A stretch of 64,000 nucleotides of DNA from Brevibacterium senegalense (GCF_000285835.1 NZ_HE978610.1:22062-86061), one strand, 5' to 3'. Shown: positions 37,182 through 45,830, counted from the stretch's first letter. A program made the numbers and translations. Notes: generated from the sequence alone by a model not told the origin.

Positions 37182-38468
37182 ATGAGCACAGAGGACCTCG
37201 CAGAGTTCTTCGACCGTCCCGGCACCGGCCCGCTGTCCGGCATCGTGGTCGCGGACTTCTCCCGCGTGCTCGCGGGACCGTACGCGACGATGATGCTCGC
37301 GGACCTGGGCGCGACCGTCATCAAGGTCGAGGGGCCCGGCGGCGACGACACCCGCAGCTGGCAGCCGCCGGTGCGCGGCGAGGACGCGACGTACTACCTG
37401 TCGATCAACCGCAACAAGTACGACATCGTCCTGGACCTGACGGACGCGGACGACCGCGGAGTCGCCCAGGAGCTGGCCCGGCGCGCGGACGTCGTCGTGG
37501 AGAACTTCAAGCCCGGCGGACTCACGAAGTACGGGCTCGACTACGACGCGGTGAAGGAGGCGAACCCGGAGGTCGTGTACGCGTCCGTGACCGGGTTCGG
37601 CCCCCAGAACCCGCAGCCCGGCTACGACCTGCTGGTCCAGGGGCTGTCCGGCTTCATGTCCCTGACCGGCGCCGCGGACGGCGAGCCCTATCGCGCCGGA
37701 GTGGCGATCTTCGACGTCATGACGGGGCTGCACACGACGATCGGGATCCTCGCCGCCCTCCAGCACCGCGGGAAGACCGGCGAGGGGCAGAAGGTCGACA
37801 CGAACCTCCTGTCGTCCGCGATGTCCGGGCTGGTGAACCAGTCGAGCGCGTACGTGGCCGGCGGTGCGGTCCCGCACCGGATGGGCAACGAGCACCCCAG
37901 CCTGTACCCGTACCAGCCCATGCCCACGAAGGAGGGCGACCTCATCATCGCGTGCGGCAACGACCGCCAGTTCGCGATGCTCGCGAACACCGTGGGCCGC
38001 CCGGAATGGCTCGAGGACGAGCGCTTCGCCCGCGCCGTGCCCCGCAACTCGCATCGCAAGGAGCTGGAGCCGCTGCTCATCGAGGCGCTGTCCCACAAGG
38101 ACGCGCAGGAGTGGTTCGCCCTGCTGACGGACGCGGGCATGCCGTGCGCGCCCATCAACTCGATCGAGCAGGGCGTCCAGCTGGCGGAGTCGATGGGCCT
38201 GGAGCCCGCTGTCGACACCGGCACCGGCGACCGCGTCATCCCCACCGTCCGCAATCCGATCAGCCTGTCGAAGTCGCCGGTCGGCTACGACCTGGCGCCG
38301 CCGGCGCTGGGGCAGGACTCGGACCTGGTCCGCCGCTGGCTCGCCTCGCCGTCCTCCACCGGCACCGCCGCCGAGGTCGGGGCCGGGACCCAGGCGACCG
38401 GGGCCTCGGCGACCCGGACTCAGGTGACCGAGGCCTCGGCGACCGGGACCCCCGTGACGGAGGACTGA
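37182..38468 (+). CDS. Class III CoA-transferase (CaiB/BaiF family)
   Basis: A 428-residue CaiB/BaiF transferase. FSRVLAGPYATMMLADLGA and VIKVEGPGGDDTR open the protein, and NPQPGYDLLVQGLSGFM carries the candidate catalytic Asp. It is a paralogue of the gene at 31.8 kb. The last 27 residues are a repeat-derived tail (TQATGASATR, TQVTEASATG, TPVTED) encoded by a 30-base tandem repeat and probably dispensable. It lies 25 bases after subunit B and just before an MFS gene. Confidence 0.87.
   Translation: MSTEDLAEFFDRPGTGPLSGIVVADFSRVLAGPYATMMLADLGATVIKVEGPGGDDTRSWQPPVRGEDATYYLSINRNKYDIVLDLTDADDRGVAQELARRADVVVENFKPGGLTKYGLDYDAVKEANPEVVYASVTGFGPQNPQPGYDLLVQGLSGFMSLTGAADGEPYRAGVAIFDVMTGLHTTIGILAALQHRGKTGEGQKVDTNLLSSAMSGLVNQSSAYVAGGAVPHRMGNEHPSLYPYQPMPTKEGDLIIACGNDRQFAMLANTVGRPEWLEDERFARAVPRNSHRKELEPLLIEALSHKDAQEWFALLTDAGMPCAPINSIEQGVQLAESMGLEPAVDTGTGDRVIPTVRNPISLSKSPVGYDLAPPALGQDSDLVRRWLASPSSTGTAAEVGAGTQATGASATRTQVTEASATGTPVTED
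38388..38463 (+). repeat. 30-base tandem repeat, about 2.5 copies
   Basis: The unit begins ACCCAGGCGACCGGGGCC (copy 1 38388-38417, copy 2 38418-38447, partial copy 38448-38463). It encodes the Thr/Ala/Ser-rich C-terminus of the CoA-transferase in frame, so copy-number change would alter only the tail length. Confidence 0.75.
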
Positions 38469-38474
38469 GCACAG

Positions 38475-39887
38475 GTGGGCCGCCGGTCCGAGGCGGGACA
38501 GGATCCGGTGGGCGGCGACCGCGACGCCGGGCGTGCGCCGGGCCGGCTTGCCTACGTCGCGCTGCTGGGGACGACGTCCGCCGGCACCGTGGGCGGCACG
38601 ATCATCAACGCGCCGCTGGAATGGATCAAGCTGGAGTTCGGGGCCTCGGACTCGCGGGTCGTGCTGGCGGTCGCGGCGTACACGGTCGCGATGGCGGTGT
38701 TCATCCCGCTGGCCGGCTGGCTGTGCGACCGGCTGGGGCCCATCCGGGTCCTCATGCTGGGGCTGGCGGTGCTGGCGGCCGCGCAGCTGGCGGCGGTCCT
38801 ATCGGTCAACCTCGAGATGCTCATCGCGCTGCGGGCCCTCCAGGGGATGGCGTGCGCGACGTTCCCGCCCGGAGTGCAGCGGGCGCTGCCGGCGCTGTGG
38901 CCGCACAAGGGTGCGGCGGCGCTGGCGGCGTGGGCTTCCGCGATCGGAGTGGGGCAGGCGGTGGGGCCGCCGATCGGCGGGGTGATCGCGCAGTTCGTGG
39001 GCTGGCGGGGCGTCTTCGGCTTCGCAGGTGTCCTGTCCGGGCTGCTGCTGGTGGCCGTCGTGCTGACGGTGCCGCGGATCCCGGGGCGGAAGGTGCCGAT
39101 CCACGCGCCGGGCGTGCTGGTCCTCATGCTGTCGATCGGGCTGTTCGTCGTCGCGGCGACGATGGTGGGCCAGCGGGCGCCCTGGGGCCAGGACGTGCTG
39201 GTCGCCGGTGCCGCGCTGGTGAGCGGGGTCGCGTTCCTCGTGATCGCGGCGCGCCGGTCGGAGAAGCTGGTGGCCCCGCGGGCGCTGCTGGAGCGGCGGT
39301 ACACGCGGGCGACGGCGATGGCCGCGTCGACGATGTTCATCATGGGCATCGTGCTCACCTCGCTGCCGCTGTGGCTGGCGCAGGTGCTGGAGCTGGGGCC
39401 GGGGCCCGTCGGCGTCATCGTCTTCGCGATGGCCGCGGCGATGGCGACGTCCGCGAAGCTCACCTCTGCGGTGCGGCGGGTGTGGGGCGGCTGGGTGACC
39501 TCGATCGCGGCGCTGGTCGTGCTCATGGCGGTGCCCCTGCTGCTGGGGCTGTGGCTGGATGTGGGGCCGGGCGGGTCCGCGGTCGTGGTCCAGGCGCTCG
39601 TCATCGTGCTGGCGCTGCTGACGATGGGCGTGGCGATCAACGCGGGGCAGAGCATCGCCGCGTTCTCCGTGTCGCTGTCCGACACGGGGCGGAACTCGCT
39701 GGCGTTCGGGATGCACAACACGGCCCGTTTCGTGGGGATGGCGCTGGGCTTCTCCTGGACCGCGCTGCTGTACCCGCTGGGGTCGATGGTGCTCACCTTC
39801 ACGGGAGCGCTGGTGGCCGCGGGGGTGACGCTGTGGCTCGTGGTGGCGGGCGGGCCCCTGGACGGCAGGCGCGTCGAGGTGGGGTGA
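38475..39887 (+). CDS. MFS transporter (DHA2-like)
   Basis: A 470-residue major-facilitator protein with about 13-14 hydrophobic segments. Its motif A reads GWLCDRLGPIRVLMLGL after the second helix, and GVGQAVGPPIGGVIAQFVGW is motif C, typical of drug/H+ antiporters. It probably exports an organic compound. It begins with GTG six bases after the CoA-transferase stop, so it is likely co-transcribed and may move a pathway acid. Confidence 0.82.
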   Translation: MGRRSEAGQDPVGGDRDAGRAPGRLAYVALLGTTSAGTVGGTIINAPLEWIKLEFGASDSRVVLAVAAYTVAMAVFIPLAGWLCDRLGPIRVLMLGLAVLAAAQLAAVLSVNLEMLIALRALQGMACATFPPGVQRALPALWPHKGAAALAAWASAIGVGQAVGPPIGGVIAQFVGWRGVFGFAGVLSGLLLVAVVLTVPRIPGRKVPIHAPGVLVLMLSIGLFVVAATMVGQRAPWGQDVLVAGAALVSGVAFLVIAARRSEKLVAPRALLERRYTRATAMAASTMFIMGIVLTSLPLWLAQVLELGPGPVGVIVFAMAAAMATSAKLTSAVRRVWGGWVTSIAALVVLMAVPLLLGLWLDVGPGGSAVVVQALVIVLALLTMGVAINAGQSIAAFSVSLSDTGRNSLAFGMHNTARFVGMALGFSWTALLYPLGSMVLTFTGALVAAGVTLWLVVAGGPLDGRRVEVG

Positions 39888-39934
39888 CGCGGCGGCGCTG
39901 CCGGGTGGACCCGGGTGTTCTAGGATGAGGATTC

Positions 39935-39957
39935 GAACGCTTGTTTAACGGGCGTTC
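39935..39957. promoter_or_regulatory. Two abutting TetR-type operator-like sites
   Basis: GAACGCTTGTTT (39935-39946) is immediately followed by TAACGGGCGTTC (sharing base 39946). Both resemble GAACGNNCGTTC. They lie 27 bases upstream of the MFS start, where a repressor would block transcription. Confidence 0.5.
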
Positions 39958-39983
39958 GACTGGCGACGGAGCGGGGGCGACAG

Positions 39984-40762
39984 GTGGAGGACCGGGAACC
40001 GGGCGGCGCTGCCCCGACCGTCTGGCCGCTCTACGTCGTGACGTTCCTGGCGACCTACACGATCGCGGTCGCCGCGATCTCGGCCCCGGGGATCCAGCGC
40101 GAGCTGGCGATCGGGGATTCGGGGATCTCCCTGGTCGTGGGCGCGTACTCCGCGACGTTCGCGGCGGGTCTCATCTTCTTCGGCCGTGTGGGCGATCGGT
40201 GGGGGCGCAGGCGGATGTTTCGCATCGGCACGCTGGCGCTGGCGGTCATGGCGCTCCTGACGGCGGCCGCGCCCACCTTCGGTCTGCTCATCGTCGCCCG
40301 CCTGCTGCAGGGGGTCGCCGCCGCCGTCACGACCCCGCAGACGCTCGCCAGCATCCAGGCGGTGCTCCGGGGGAGCGCGCGCCTGCGGGCGGTGGGCCTC
40401 TACAGCGTGTTCGCCGGCAGCGGGACCGTCGCCGGGCAGGTGCTGGGCGGCCTCATCAACAGCGCATTCGGGCCGCACTGGGGCTGGAGGGCGGCGTTCG
40501 CGAGCGTGGGGATCGCGGCCCTCATCGCGTGGTGGGGAGCGTCGCATCTGACGGAGTCGCGATCGGCGTCGCCGCTGGGACTGGACGGCCGCGGCTCCGT
40601 GCTCGTCGCGACCGCCCTGCTGCTCCTCATTGCGGGACTCACGAGTGCCGCGAGCATCGACCTGTCGTCGATCGCGGGTGGACAGGGGGCCTCGGCGGGG
40701 GTCGTCTGGGGACCGTGGAGCCCGCTCATGATGACGGGGGTGCTGCTGGCGGCCTCAGCGCC
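39984..40762 (+). pseudogene. MFS transporter, 3' half lost at the accessory-region junction
   Basis: The first 257 or so residues are a normal MFS transporter: FGRVGDRWGRRRMFRIG is motif A and VFAGSGTVAGQVLGG is motif C, with seven to eight membrane segments. After GVLLAAS the frame leaves MFS-like sequence and runs for 48 unrelated Pro/Ser/Arg-rich codons to a stop at 40907. A full protein would need another 200 or more residues. The break coincides with a 33-base repeat and with the change in base composition. The missing half is not elsewhere in the window. The start is GTG at 39984. Confidence 0.8.
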
Positions 40763-40784
40763 CAATGGAAAGTACACCCCGAGT
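40752..40784 (+). repeat. 33-base direct repeat, copy 1 (accessory-region left junction)
   Basis: The sequence beginning GCCTCAGCGCCCAATGGA is repeated in the same orientation at 49052-49084 with three mismatches, exactly 8,300 bases apart. This copy lies where the MFS gene is broken. It may be a recombination or attachment site, or the end of a vanished insertion sequence. Confidence 0.55.
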
Positions 40785-41022
40785 GGTTGCGACGATTCTA
40801 GCCCCCTCGCCTCGCCATGCCTTTGGCGGTCCTGCCAATCGGTGACGAGCATGCCGCCGTCATGCCGGACACGAACCGGGCATTCGCGGCGAAATGACTC
40901 GGCCTAGTGGGCCACACCGATCGCTTCTTCTCATCCACCCACTGGGTGTCTCGGCAGGACACGGCTGTGAGAGTCCCAACGGCTGGAGGACAGGAGGGAC
41001 TCGAACGATCTAGGCTCGACCC

Positions 41023-41643
41023 GTGGACACGATGGCCGCCGCGGTGCAGGAGAGAGCGGAGCTGCTCGACCTCTTGGAGGATCTCAGTGCAGACGAATGG
41101 TCGGTGCAGTCATTGTGCACGGCCTGGACGGTACGAGACGTCGTCGCGCACCTTCTCAGCTATGAAGGTGTAGCCATGGCTGATCTCCTGAAGCGGATGA
41201 TCCGGGGAAGAGCGCAGTTCGATCGAATCAACGCCCTGTCCGCCAGAGATCTCCAGCGGCTGGAACCTGTCGAGTTGATTGATCGGTTGCGGGCCTTTCC
41301 CAAGCCGACCGGTCTCACCGCCGCGCGGGGTGGCGCCGTAGGACTGGTCGATTGTCTTCTGCATCAGCAGGACATCCGGCGACCTCTGGGACGGCCGCGT
41401 GCGATCGATCCGGAAAGACTCCGCTACGCGCTCGGCTTTGCAGTCACAGCCCCGCCTCTTCGAGGCTTCTGGCACGTTCGCGGGACACGCGTCGTCGCCA
41501 CCGACGTGGACTGGGCCCACGGCCGAGGGCCCGAAGCCCGAGGCCTGGCGGAAGCAGTCCTCATGACTCTCGCGGGCCGCTCAGGCCCTGCTCGGGAACT
41601 GGATGGCCCGGGGGCCGCAACGCTCCGGCGTCGCCTCGGCTAA
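41023..41643 (+). CDS. Maleylpyruvate isomerase / DinB-like mycothiol-dependent protein
   Basis: A 206-residue protein whose N-terminal part matches the mycothiol-dependent maleylpyruvate isomerase N-domain (four-helix DinB fold), with LCTAWTVRDVVAHLLSYEGV including the metal-ligand His. Members bind zinc and use mycothiol as thiol donor, but most are uncharacterised. A TAGGCT element (41011-41016) ends six bases before the GTG at 41023, so the message could be leaderless; a second start, ATG at 41032, is possible. It lies just inside the accessory region. Confidence 0.72.
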   Translation: MDTMAAAVQERAELLDLLEDLSADEWSVQSLCTAWTVRDVVAHLLSYEGVAMADLLKRMIRGRAQFDRINALSARDLQRLEPVELIDRLRAFPKPTGLTAARGGAVGLVDCLLHQQDIRRPLGRPRAIDPERLRYALGFAVTAPPLRGFWHVRGTRVVATDVDWAHGRGPEARGLAEAVLMTLAGRSGPARELDGPGAATLRRRLG

Positions 41644-41654
41644 GCACACGGGTC

Positions 41655-41763
41655 AGCCCAGAAAGACTGGGGCGGCCTCAACGAGCTCGAAGAGCACCTG
41701 ACCGACCCGACGACGCAGAACAAAATGCTGCGTGGAGCCAGACTCGGCATGGAATCCGCGTGA
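41655..41763 (+). other. Possible gene fragment
   Basis: About 35 codons (AQKDWGGLNELEEHLT... to GMESA and TGA) read like the C-terminus of a real protein. They have no start and follow directly on the isomerase-like gene in another frame. I do not recognise it. Confidence 0.2.
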
Positions 41764-41818
41764 TTCCGGTCGCCTGATCATGCAGAGAGCGTCATGAGAT
41801 GCATAATTTGCTTGATTT

Positions 41819-41840
41819 TGGTCCCCTTCTGGTCCCCTTG
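41819..41840 (+). repeat. Tandem 11-base repeat
   Basis: TGGTCCCCTTC is followed by TGGTCCCCTTG after an AT-rich stretch. Such short repeats occur near integration sites, but no integrase or tRNA is visible here. Confidence 0.35.
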
Positions 41841-41922
41841 AAACAGGGCTCCCGACAGCTACGGCTTCACGTCAGCACACAGTCGTTGCCAGGAGGCACT
41901 TACGCTCGGCGTGGCTCGACCT

Positions 41923-42558
41923 TCACTGCGGTTCGCATGACGAGTTCCGCTCGCGCAACTTGCCACCGACATTGAGCAGGGACGAACGAGAGGTCCGTCC
42001 ATCGAAGGCGTGCTGAATCCAGCTCCCCAGGGAACTTTGGCTCGCGGGTGGGACGTAGGAGTTCGCGTAACCCGTCTCGTTCTTCGGCGCAAGGTTGGCG
42101 GACAGTCGCGCGGGGATGCTGGGGCTGGACCCGGCGACGGACGGCAGCTGAACAGCTAGCAGGCCGTTCGGAGTGGGATCGGAACGAAGGCTCGTGTAGA
42201 TCTCCCAATCCACAAATTTTCGGGCCCAGGTGCATTCACCAATCGCTACGAGAGTCACAGTTGAGTCTCGGAGGTATTTGGTCTTGATCGTCTGACGGAT
42301 GTACGCGACGTTCGTCGAATCTATGATGTCGGAGCCATCTTCTTCCATGCCGATAGCGCGCGGTATGAAAACACCCGTGTTCTCCTCAATAAACTGAAGG
42401 ACCTCCACCGCGTCCACTGCGTGGTAGCTGACGAACACCTTGTGGCGACTAGGAGACGAGGCGGTTTTCCGATCTCCCTCCGCGACGCTCTGGTACTGCC
42501 GTGTTATTGCAGCCAGTTCCCGCAGGGCGCTCTGAGTGCGCGAGCTGTACGTGACCAT
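41923..42558 (-). CDS. ThsB-like TIR-domain protein (TIR-a)
   Basis: A 211-residue protein with a MTH538/DUF1863-type TIR-like domain, the fold of Thoeris ThsB. Strand A reads VFVSYHAVDA (41-50), and TVTLVAIGECTWARKFVDWE ends in Glu119, the position of the catalytic-type glutamate. Such proteins use NAD to make a nucleotide second messenger on phage infection. The first 38 residues are an extra helical leader, and the last 60 are Ser/Pro-rich and unlike known TIRs. It is the last gene of a four-gene minus-strand operon, eight bases after the SLOG/TPR gene, with ribosome site AGGAGAAA. Confidence 0.75.
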   Translation of the reverse strand: MVTYSSRTQSALRELAAITRQYQSVAEGDRKTASSPSRHKVFVSYHAVDAVEVLQFIEENTGVFIPRAIGMEEDGSDIIDSTNVAYIRQTIKTKYLRDSTVTLVAIGECTWARKFVDWEIYTSLRSDPTPNGLLAVQLPSVAGSSPSIPARLSANLAPKNETGYANSYVPPASQSSLGSWIQHAFDGRTSRSSLLNVGGKLRERNSSCEPQ

Positions 42559-42566
42559 AGTTTCTC

Positions 42567-44576
42567 CTAACGCGCCTGTTCTATCACTGCTCTGAGTCGT
42601 TCGATCACGTCTTTAGGGTCGCCATACTTAGCTAAGAAACCCAGCTGGTACTTCGTGGATCGAACCTGATCGGCGTTGCCATGCCGAGCCGCCTCTGCGT
42701 ACTGCTCCGCAGCCTCGTCAACGGTCTGACCGTTCTCAAGACACTCATGCAGCGTGAGTTCAGCACGTGTTGCGAGCGCCCAATAGTTGGTGGGCTCGTC
42801 CGCGATCGCAAGCCTGTTGAGGAAGCGGGAAACGGTCAGGACCTCGTTGAACTCCTCACGGAAGGGGTCGTCCTTTTCCCGTCCGCTGAGGCGGAGTGCC
42901 ATAAGCAAGTTGACTCCCGTGTAGTAGGTGGGATCGCTTTCGAATCCTGCACGATACTTCTCTGCCATCTCACGGAAAAGGCTCGCCGCAACGGCTGGAT
43001 CCCCGCTGTCGAGCTGATTCTCCAGCTCTCGTTTGATCAGCCCTCCCCAGCTGCCGTATGTCTCAGAGTCCGCGTAGCCTGCGCTCTCGGCATCTTCAAG
43101 ATACTGGCGAGCCGTCCGCCAGAGTTCCTGCCGGATTGCAGCGTCCTCCGCGTCCTCCCCTAGGCGCCGATAGACCATGACGCTCTCCTGGAGCCAGATC
43201 CGATGCAGCGGATCATTAAGGCTTGGTTGAGCGATTTCTAGTAGGGCTCGCGCGTCCTCGTAGGCTTCCTCCGCGTGCAGGCCGATAGCGAGTTCGATCC
43301 GGAGGCTGCGACGCAGCCCTTCGTGAACGTCGGCCGTAGAGCCCACCCATTGCGCAGCGGCGTTCATCTCGCCGGCGTCGGATGACTTAATCGCCGCACT
43401 GATCCTGTCGCGCGCCTCGTTCTCAGCGGTAAGCGCGTCGGTGACCTCTGACAACTGGGAGTAGGGCCTCTTCACTGTAGCCAAGTCGAACCAGCTATGC
43501 GCCGGGCTATCGACTTCGATCTCACTCGTTACCCGTTCGACGACTGGGCGAAGTGCTTGTATTGCTTCCTCGGCTTGCATGTCCGAGATCACCTGCCCAC
43601 GGGTAAACGAATGAATCCGAATCATGTTGATGTCGAAAGGTGGCGCGTGGCGCGCATGTCCCTCAATGTGCGGATTAATCAGAACCGTGGCCCGGTCTGC
43701 GAATATGTGCCTGACACCGAGTTCGTATGCGACATTAAAGTTCGTTGTAGTGAGGTCGACTAAAGCGAGATCGGAGTTCGCTAGGGCCGCCAGCATTCCC
43801 GAGTGTATGATTCCGCTGTCTGTCTCCAGGTCTGCCCTGTTCCAGCTAATATCAGCGTCTTCTAGCAGTGGACGATAGACCCTGTGGAAGGCCGGATCGC
43901 AGTCCACCTTCTTACCGGTTCGAACATCCTTCTTCACTCCGTAAGGCATGATGATGAACGCCGAGACTTGATCATGAGTAGGGGCTAGGTCAAGTGCAAA
44001 GTGGCCTCTCTCCTCGGCTCGTAGGACCAGGTTGTCGGTGACTGTTGGCGCCCCCGGGTCGGGCGCCGGACGGATGGTGATGACCCAGACGCGTTCGTCC
44101 GTTCCTTCAACCAATGCGCGCGCGTCATCGAGCATGGCGAGGTTGTGTTCGTTGAACGCCTCCGCGGTCTCTTCGACGGGACGATCTCCTTCGACCAGGT
44201 CGACGGCCGTGTTACTGACTATCCGGTCGAAATGTGTGAGCCAGCGTTCACCTCGCGGCTCAACGCTGGTTCTTCTAAAGTCCTCTTTCGCGAAGGGTAG
44301 GACGATTCGCAGCGGAATTCCCTCCGAAAGCGCGGCGCAGGCAAAGAGAATGTCCGATCCGGACGCCAGTGCTCCAACCATGCGACTTGGTTGAAGTGAT
44401 TGGAGGAGCCCCTTAAGCCGAGTCAAGAGGTCGTTCTCGGAGGTTTCCGGCAACCGAGGTGATGCTCGCCCGACTTCATCGGCTTGCACACCCGCGTACA
44501 GAATAATCACTTTGCCACCTCGAATTCCGAGCGCTCCGCGACGCGCCCTCCGGGAGTTATCAAGTTCATCGCCCAC
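42567..44576 (-). CDS. SLOG - deoxyribosyltransferase-like - TPR protein
   Basis: A 669-residue three-part protein. Residues about 22-165 resemble a SLOG nucleotide-binding domain (GALASGSDILFACAAL, then IPLRIVLPFAKEDF). Residues about 204-345 are a nucleoside 2-deoxyribosyltransferase/DRHyd-like domain (FIIMPYG at 207-213, then LVDLTTTNFNVAYELGVRH with Glu285 at the catalytic-type position). The last 275 residues are helical TPR-like repeats of the DUF4071 kind. SLOG is the ligand sensor of Thoeris ThsA, and DRHyd domains cleave nucleotide N-glycosidic bonds. Flanked on both sides by TIR genes and overlapping one by 11 bases, it is probably the sensor-effector of the operon. GTG start. Confidence 0.75.
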   Translation of the reverse strand: MGDELDNSRRARRGALGIRGGKVIILYAGVQADEVGRASPRLPETSENDLLTRLKGLLQSLQPSRMVGALASGSDILFACAALSEGIPLRIVLPFAKEDFRRTSVEPRGERWLTHFDRIVSNTAVDLVEGDRPVEETAEAFNEHNLAMLDDARALVEGTDERVWVITIRPAPDPGAPTVTDNLVLRAEERGHFALDLAPTHDQVSAFIIMPYGVKKDVRTGKKVDCDPAFHRVYRPLLEDADISWNRADLETDSGIIHSGMLAALANSDLALVDLTTTNFNVAYELGVRHIFADRATVLINPHIEGHARHAPPFDINMIRIHSFTRGQVISDMQAEEAIQALRPVVERVTSEIEVDSPAHSWFDLATVKRPYSQLSEVTDALTAENEARDRISAAIKSSDAGEMNAAAQWVGSTADVHEGLRRSLRIELAIGLHAEEAYEDARALLEIAQPSLNDPLHRIWLQESVMVYRRLGEDAEDAAIRQELWRTARQYLEDAESAGYADSETYGSWGGLIKRELENQLDSGDPAVAASLFREMAEKYRAGFESDPTYYTGVNLLMALRLSGREKDDPFREEFNEVLTVSRFLNRLAIADEPTNYWALATRAELTLHECLENGQTVDEAAEQYAEAARHGNADQVRSTKYQLGFLAKYGDPKDVIERLRAVIEQAR

Positions 44577-45027
44577 ACGTGGTTGGCGTATTCATCGGCA
44601 TACTTTTGCCCCGAGAGGTGGCGGCGATCGCGCGTTCGATCGCATCGTCAAACTGGTTGACGTCAGCCGGCGTGCTCCAGTCGAGAATCTCGGCCCCATA
44701 CTCTGTCAATCCTTCGGGGATCGGCGCGTCGGGATCGATACGGATGCCGATGATGCCCTTTCCCTGATCCTTGCTCCACTGGATCTCCTTCTCGACCCAC
44801 TCGCTCTGCGAGGTCTGCTTACCGATGAGCACGATCGTCGCCGATGACCCTTTGATTCTCTCCTTAATCTTTCGGCTGATGTAGTCGGCGTCTTGGCTTT
44901 TCACGGGGTCTAGCAGATGGCGTCCGGTGAAATCGACGTTGACGTTCTTGTTGTAGGTCATCAGGTTCAAGCCACGGGCCTTCATTTGATCGGCATGCTG
45001 GTAACTGATAAAGACTCGACGGGTCAT
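44566..45027 (-). CDS. ThsB-like TIR-domain protein (TIR-b)
   Basis: A 153-residue stand-alone TIR-like protein, close in layout to Thoeris ThsB. RRVFISYQHADQ (3-14) opens the domain, DADYISRKIKERIKGSSATI and VLIGKQTSQSEWVEKEIQWS follow, with Glu81 at the catalytic position. It would be the NAD-using signal generator. The ATG at 45027 overlaps the stop of the zinc-ribbon gene by ATGA, and its own stop overlaps the next gene, so it is translated together with the SLOG protein. Confidence 0.85.
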   Translation of the reverse strand: MTRRVFISYQHADQMKARGLNLMTYNKNVNVDFTGRHLLDPVKSQDADYISRKIKERIKGSSATIVLIGKQTSQSEWVEKEIQWSKDQGKGIIGIRIDPDAPIPEGLTEYGAEILDWSTPADVNQFDDAIERAIAATSRGKSMPMNTPTTCGR

Positions 45028-45830
45028 GAGCCCTCCTCGGCCGGAGCGAGCGTTGCCATCTGCTTGCACAACGGGCACTTCTTCAGCAGGGCGCCGCTCT
45101 TAATGACATAGCCGCACTCTCGACATCGCCACTTGCGGTTCTTGGAGCTGTTGGGCACCTTCGAAAGTTCAGTGTCCGTCTGGTAGTAGTCGGGAGCGTC
45201 TGCCCAGCTGAATCCAGCCTCCCGCCCCCACGACGGATATGCGTAGCCGGATCGAGCACGCGCGAAAGTCTCGACACGATCGATTTCGCCCAAGTAGTCG
45301 GCCGTACGGTCAGGGCGCTCATCGCATATCCGGCGAAGAGCCGCCACAGTCTCGACATCGATCGGCTTCATCGTGCGGAACTGGGTGGAACAGATGTCTG
45401 CCAGCGGCTCAACCAAGTCGCTCACAGGGACGGGGTCAATGAAGTGCATCCTGTCTGCGGCGAGGGCATAGTCACGGTTGACCGCACCCTGGGTGCCTTC
45501 TGTGTACCAGCCAACGTGGTAGTACCCGGAGATCACTCTGCCCTGGTGCGCTTTGCGCGTCGTGAGGAAAAAGATGGTGGCGGCGCCGTCGTGAACGATG
45601 CGGTTCCGCATAGACGGCTCGCAGGTAGAGAACAGGCCGTATGTTCCAGTCTCGATGTTCGGGTCGCTTTTATTGTCCGCAGGTCGGGTGATTTCGCGAA
45701 CCGGCCATCGCGCGAGGGGCTCGGAAAAGTAGACGGACAGGTAGCCGCGGCCGCGGTCAGGAAGCTCGCGCCACGGGTCGCCAAGGCGACGCGCCGCTGC
45801 GCCTCCCTCGTGATCCCGGTGCTGTCGCAT
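45024..45830 (-). CDS. Unrecognised protein with a C-terminal zinc ribbon
   Basis: A 268-residue protein, first in the TIR/SLOG operon. The C-terminus has a clear rubredoxin-like zinc ribbon, Cys236-x2-Cys239-x12-Cys252-x2-Cys255. The N-terminal half (from about residue 28) is compact and beta-rich, with GRVISGYYHVGWY late in it, reminiscent of PUA/EVE-like or nucleotide-modification-associated (Nmad) domains; I could not assign it firmly. Its placement beside both the TIR genes and the divergent thymidylate enzymes suggests a reader of modified nucleotides or DNA. The true start may be downstream of the listed ATG, since the first 25 residues look non-conserved. Confidence 0.6.
   Translation of the reverse strand: MRQHRDHEGGAAARRLGDPWRELPDRGRGYLSVYFSEPLARWPVREITRPADNKSDPNIETGTYGLFSTCEPSMRNRIVHDGAATIFFLTTRKAHQGRVISGYYHVGWYTEGTQGAVNRDYALAADRMHFIDPVPVSDLVEPLADICSTQFRTMKPIDVETVAALRRICDERPDRTADYLGEIDRVETFARARSGYAYPSWGREAGFSWADAPDYYQTDTELSKVPNSSKNRKWRCRECGYVIKSGALLKKCPLCKQMATLAPAEEGS

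Noticed and set aside
38388..38463. CRISPR-like array
   Set aside because: The repeats are directly abutting without spacers and are in frame within a gene.
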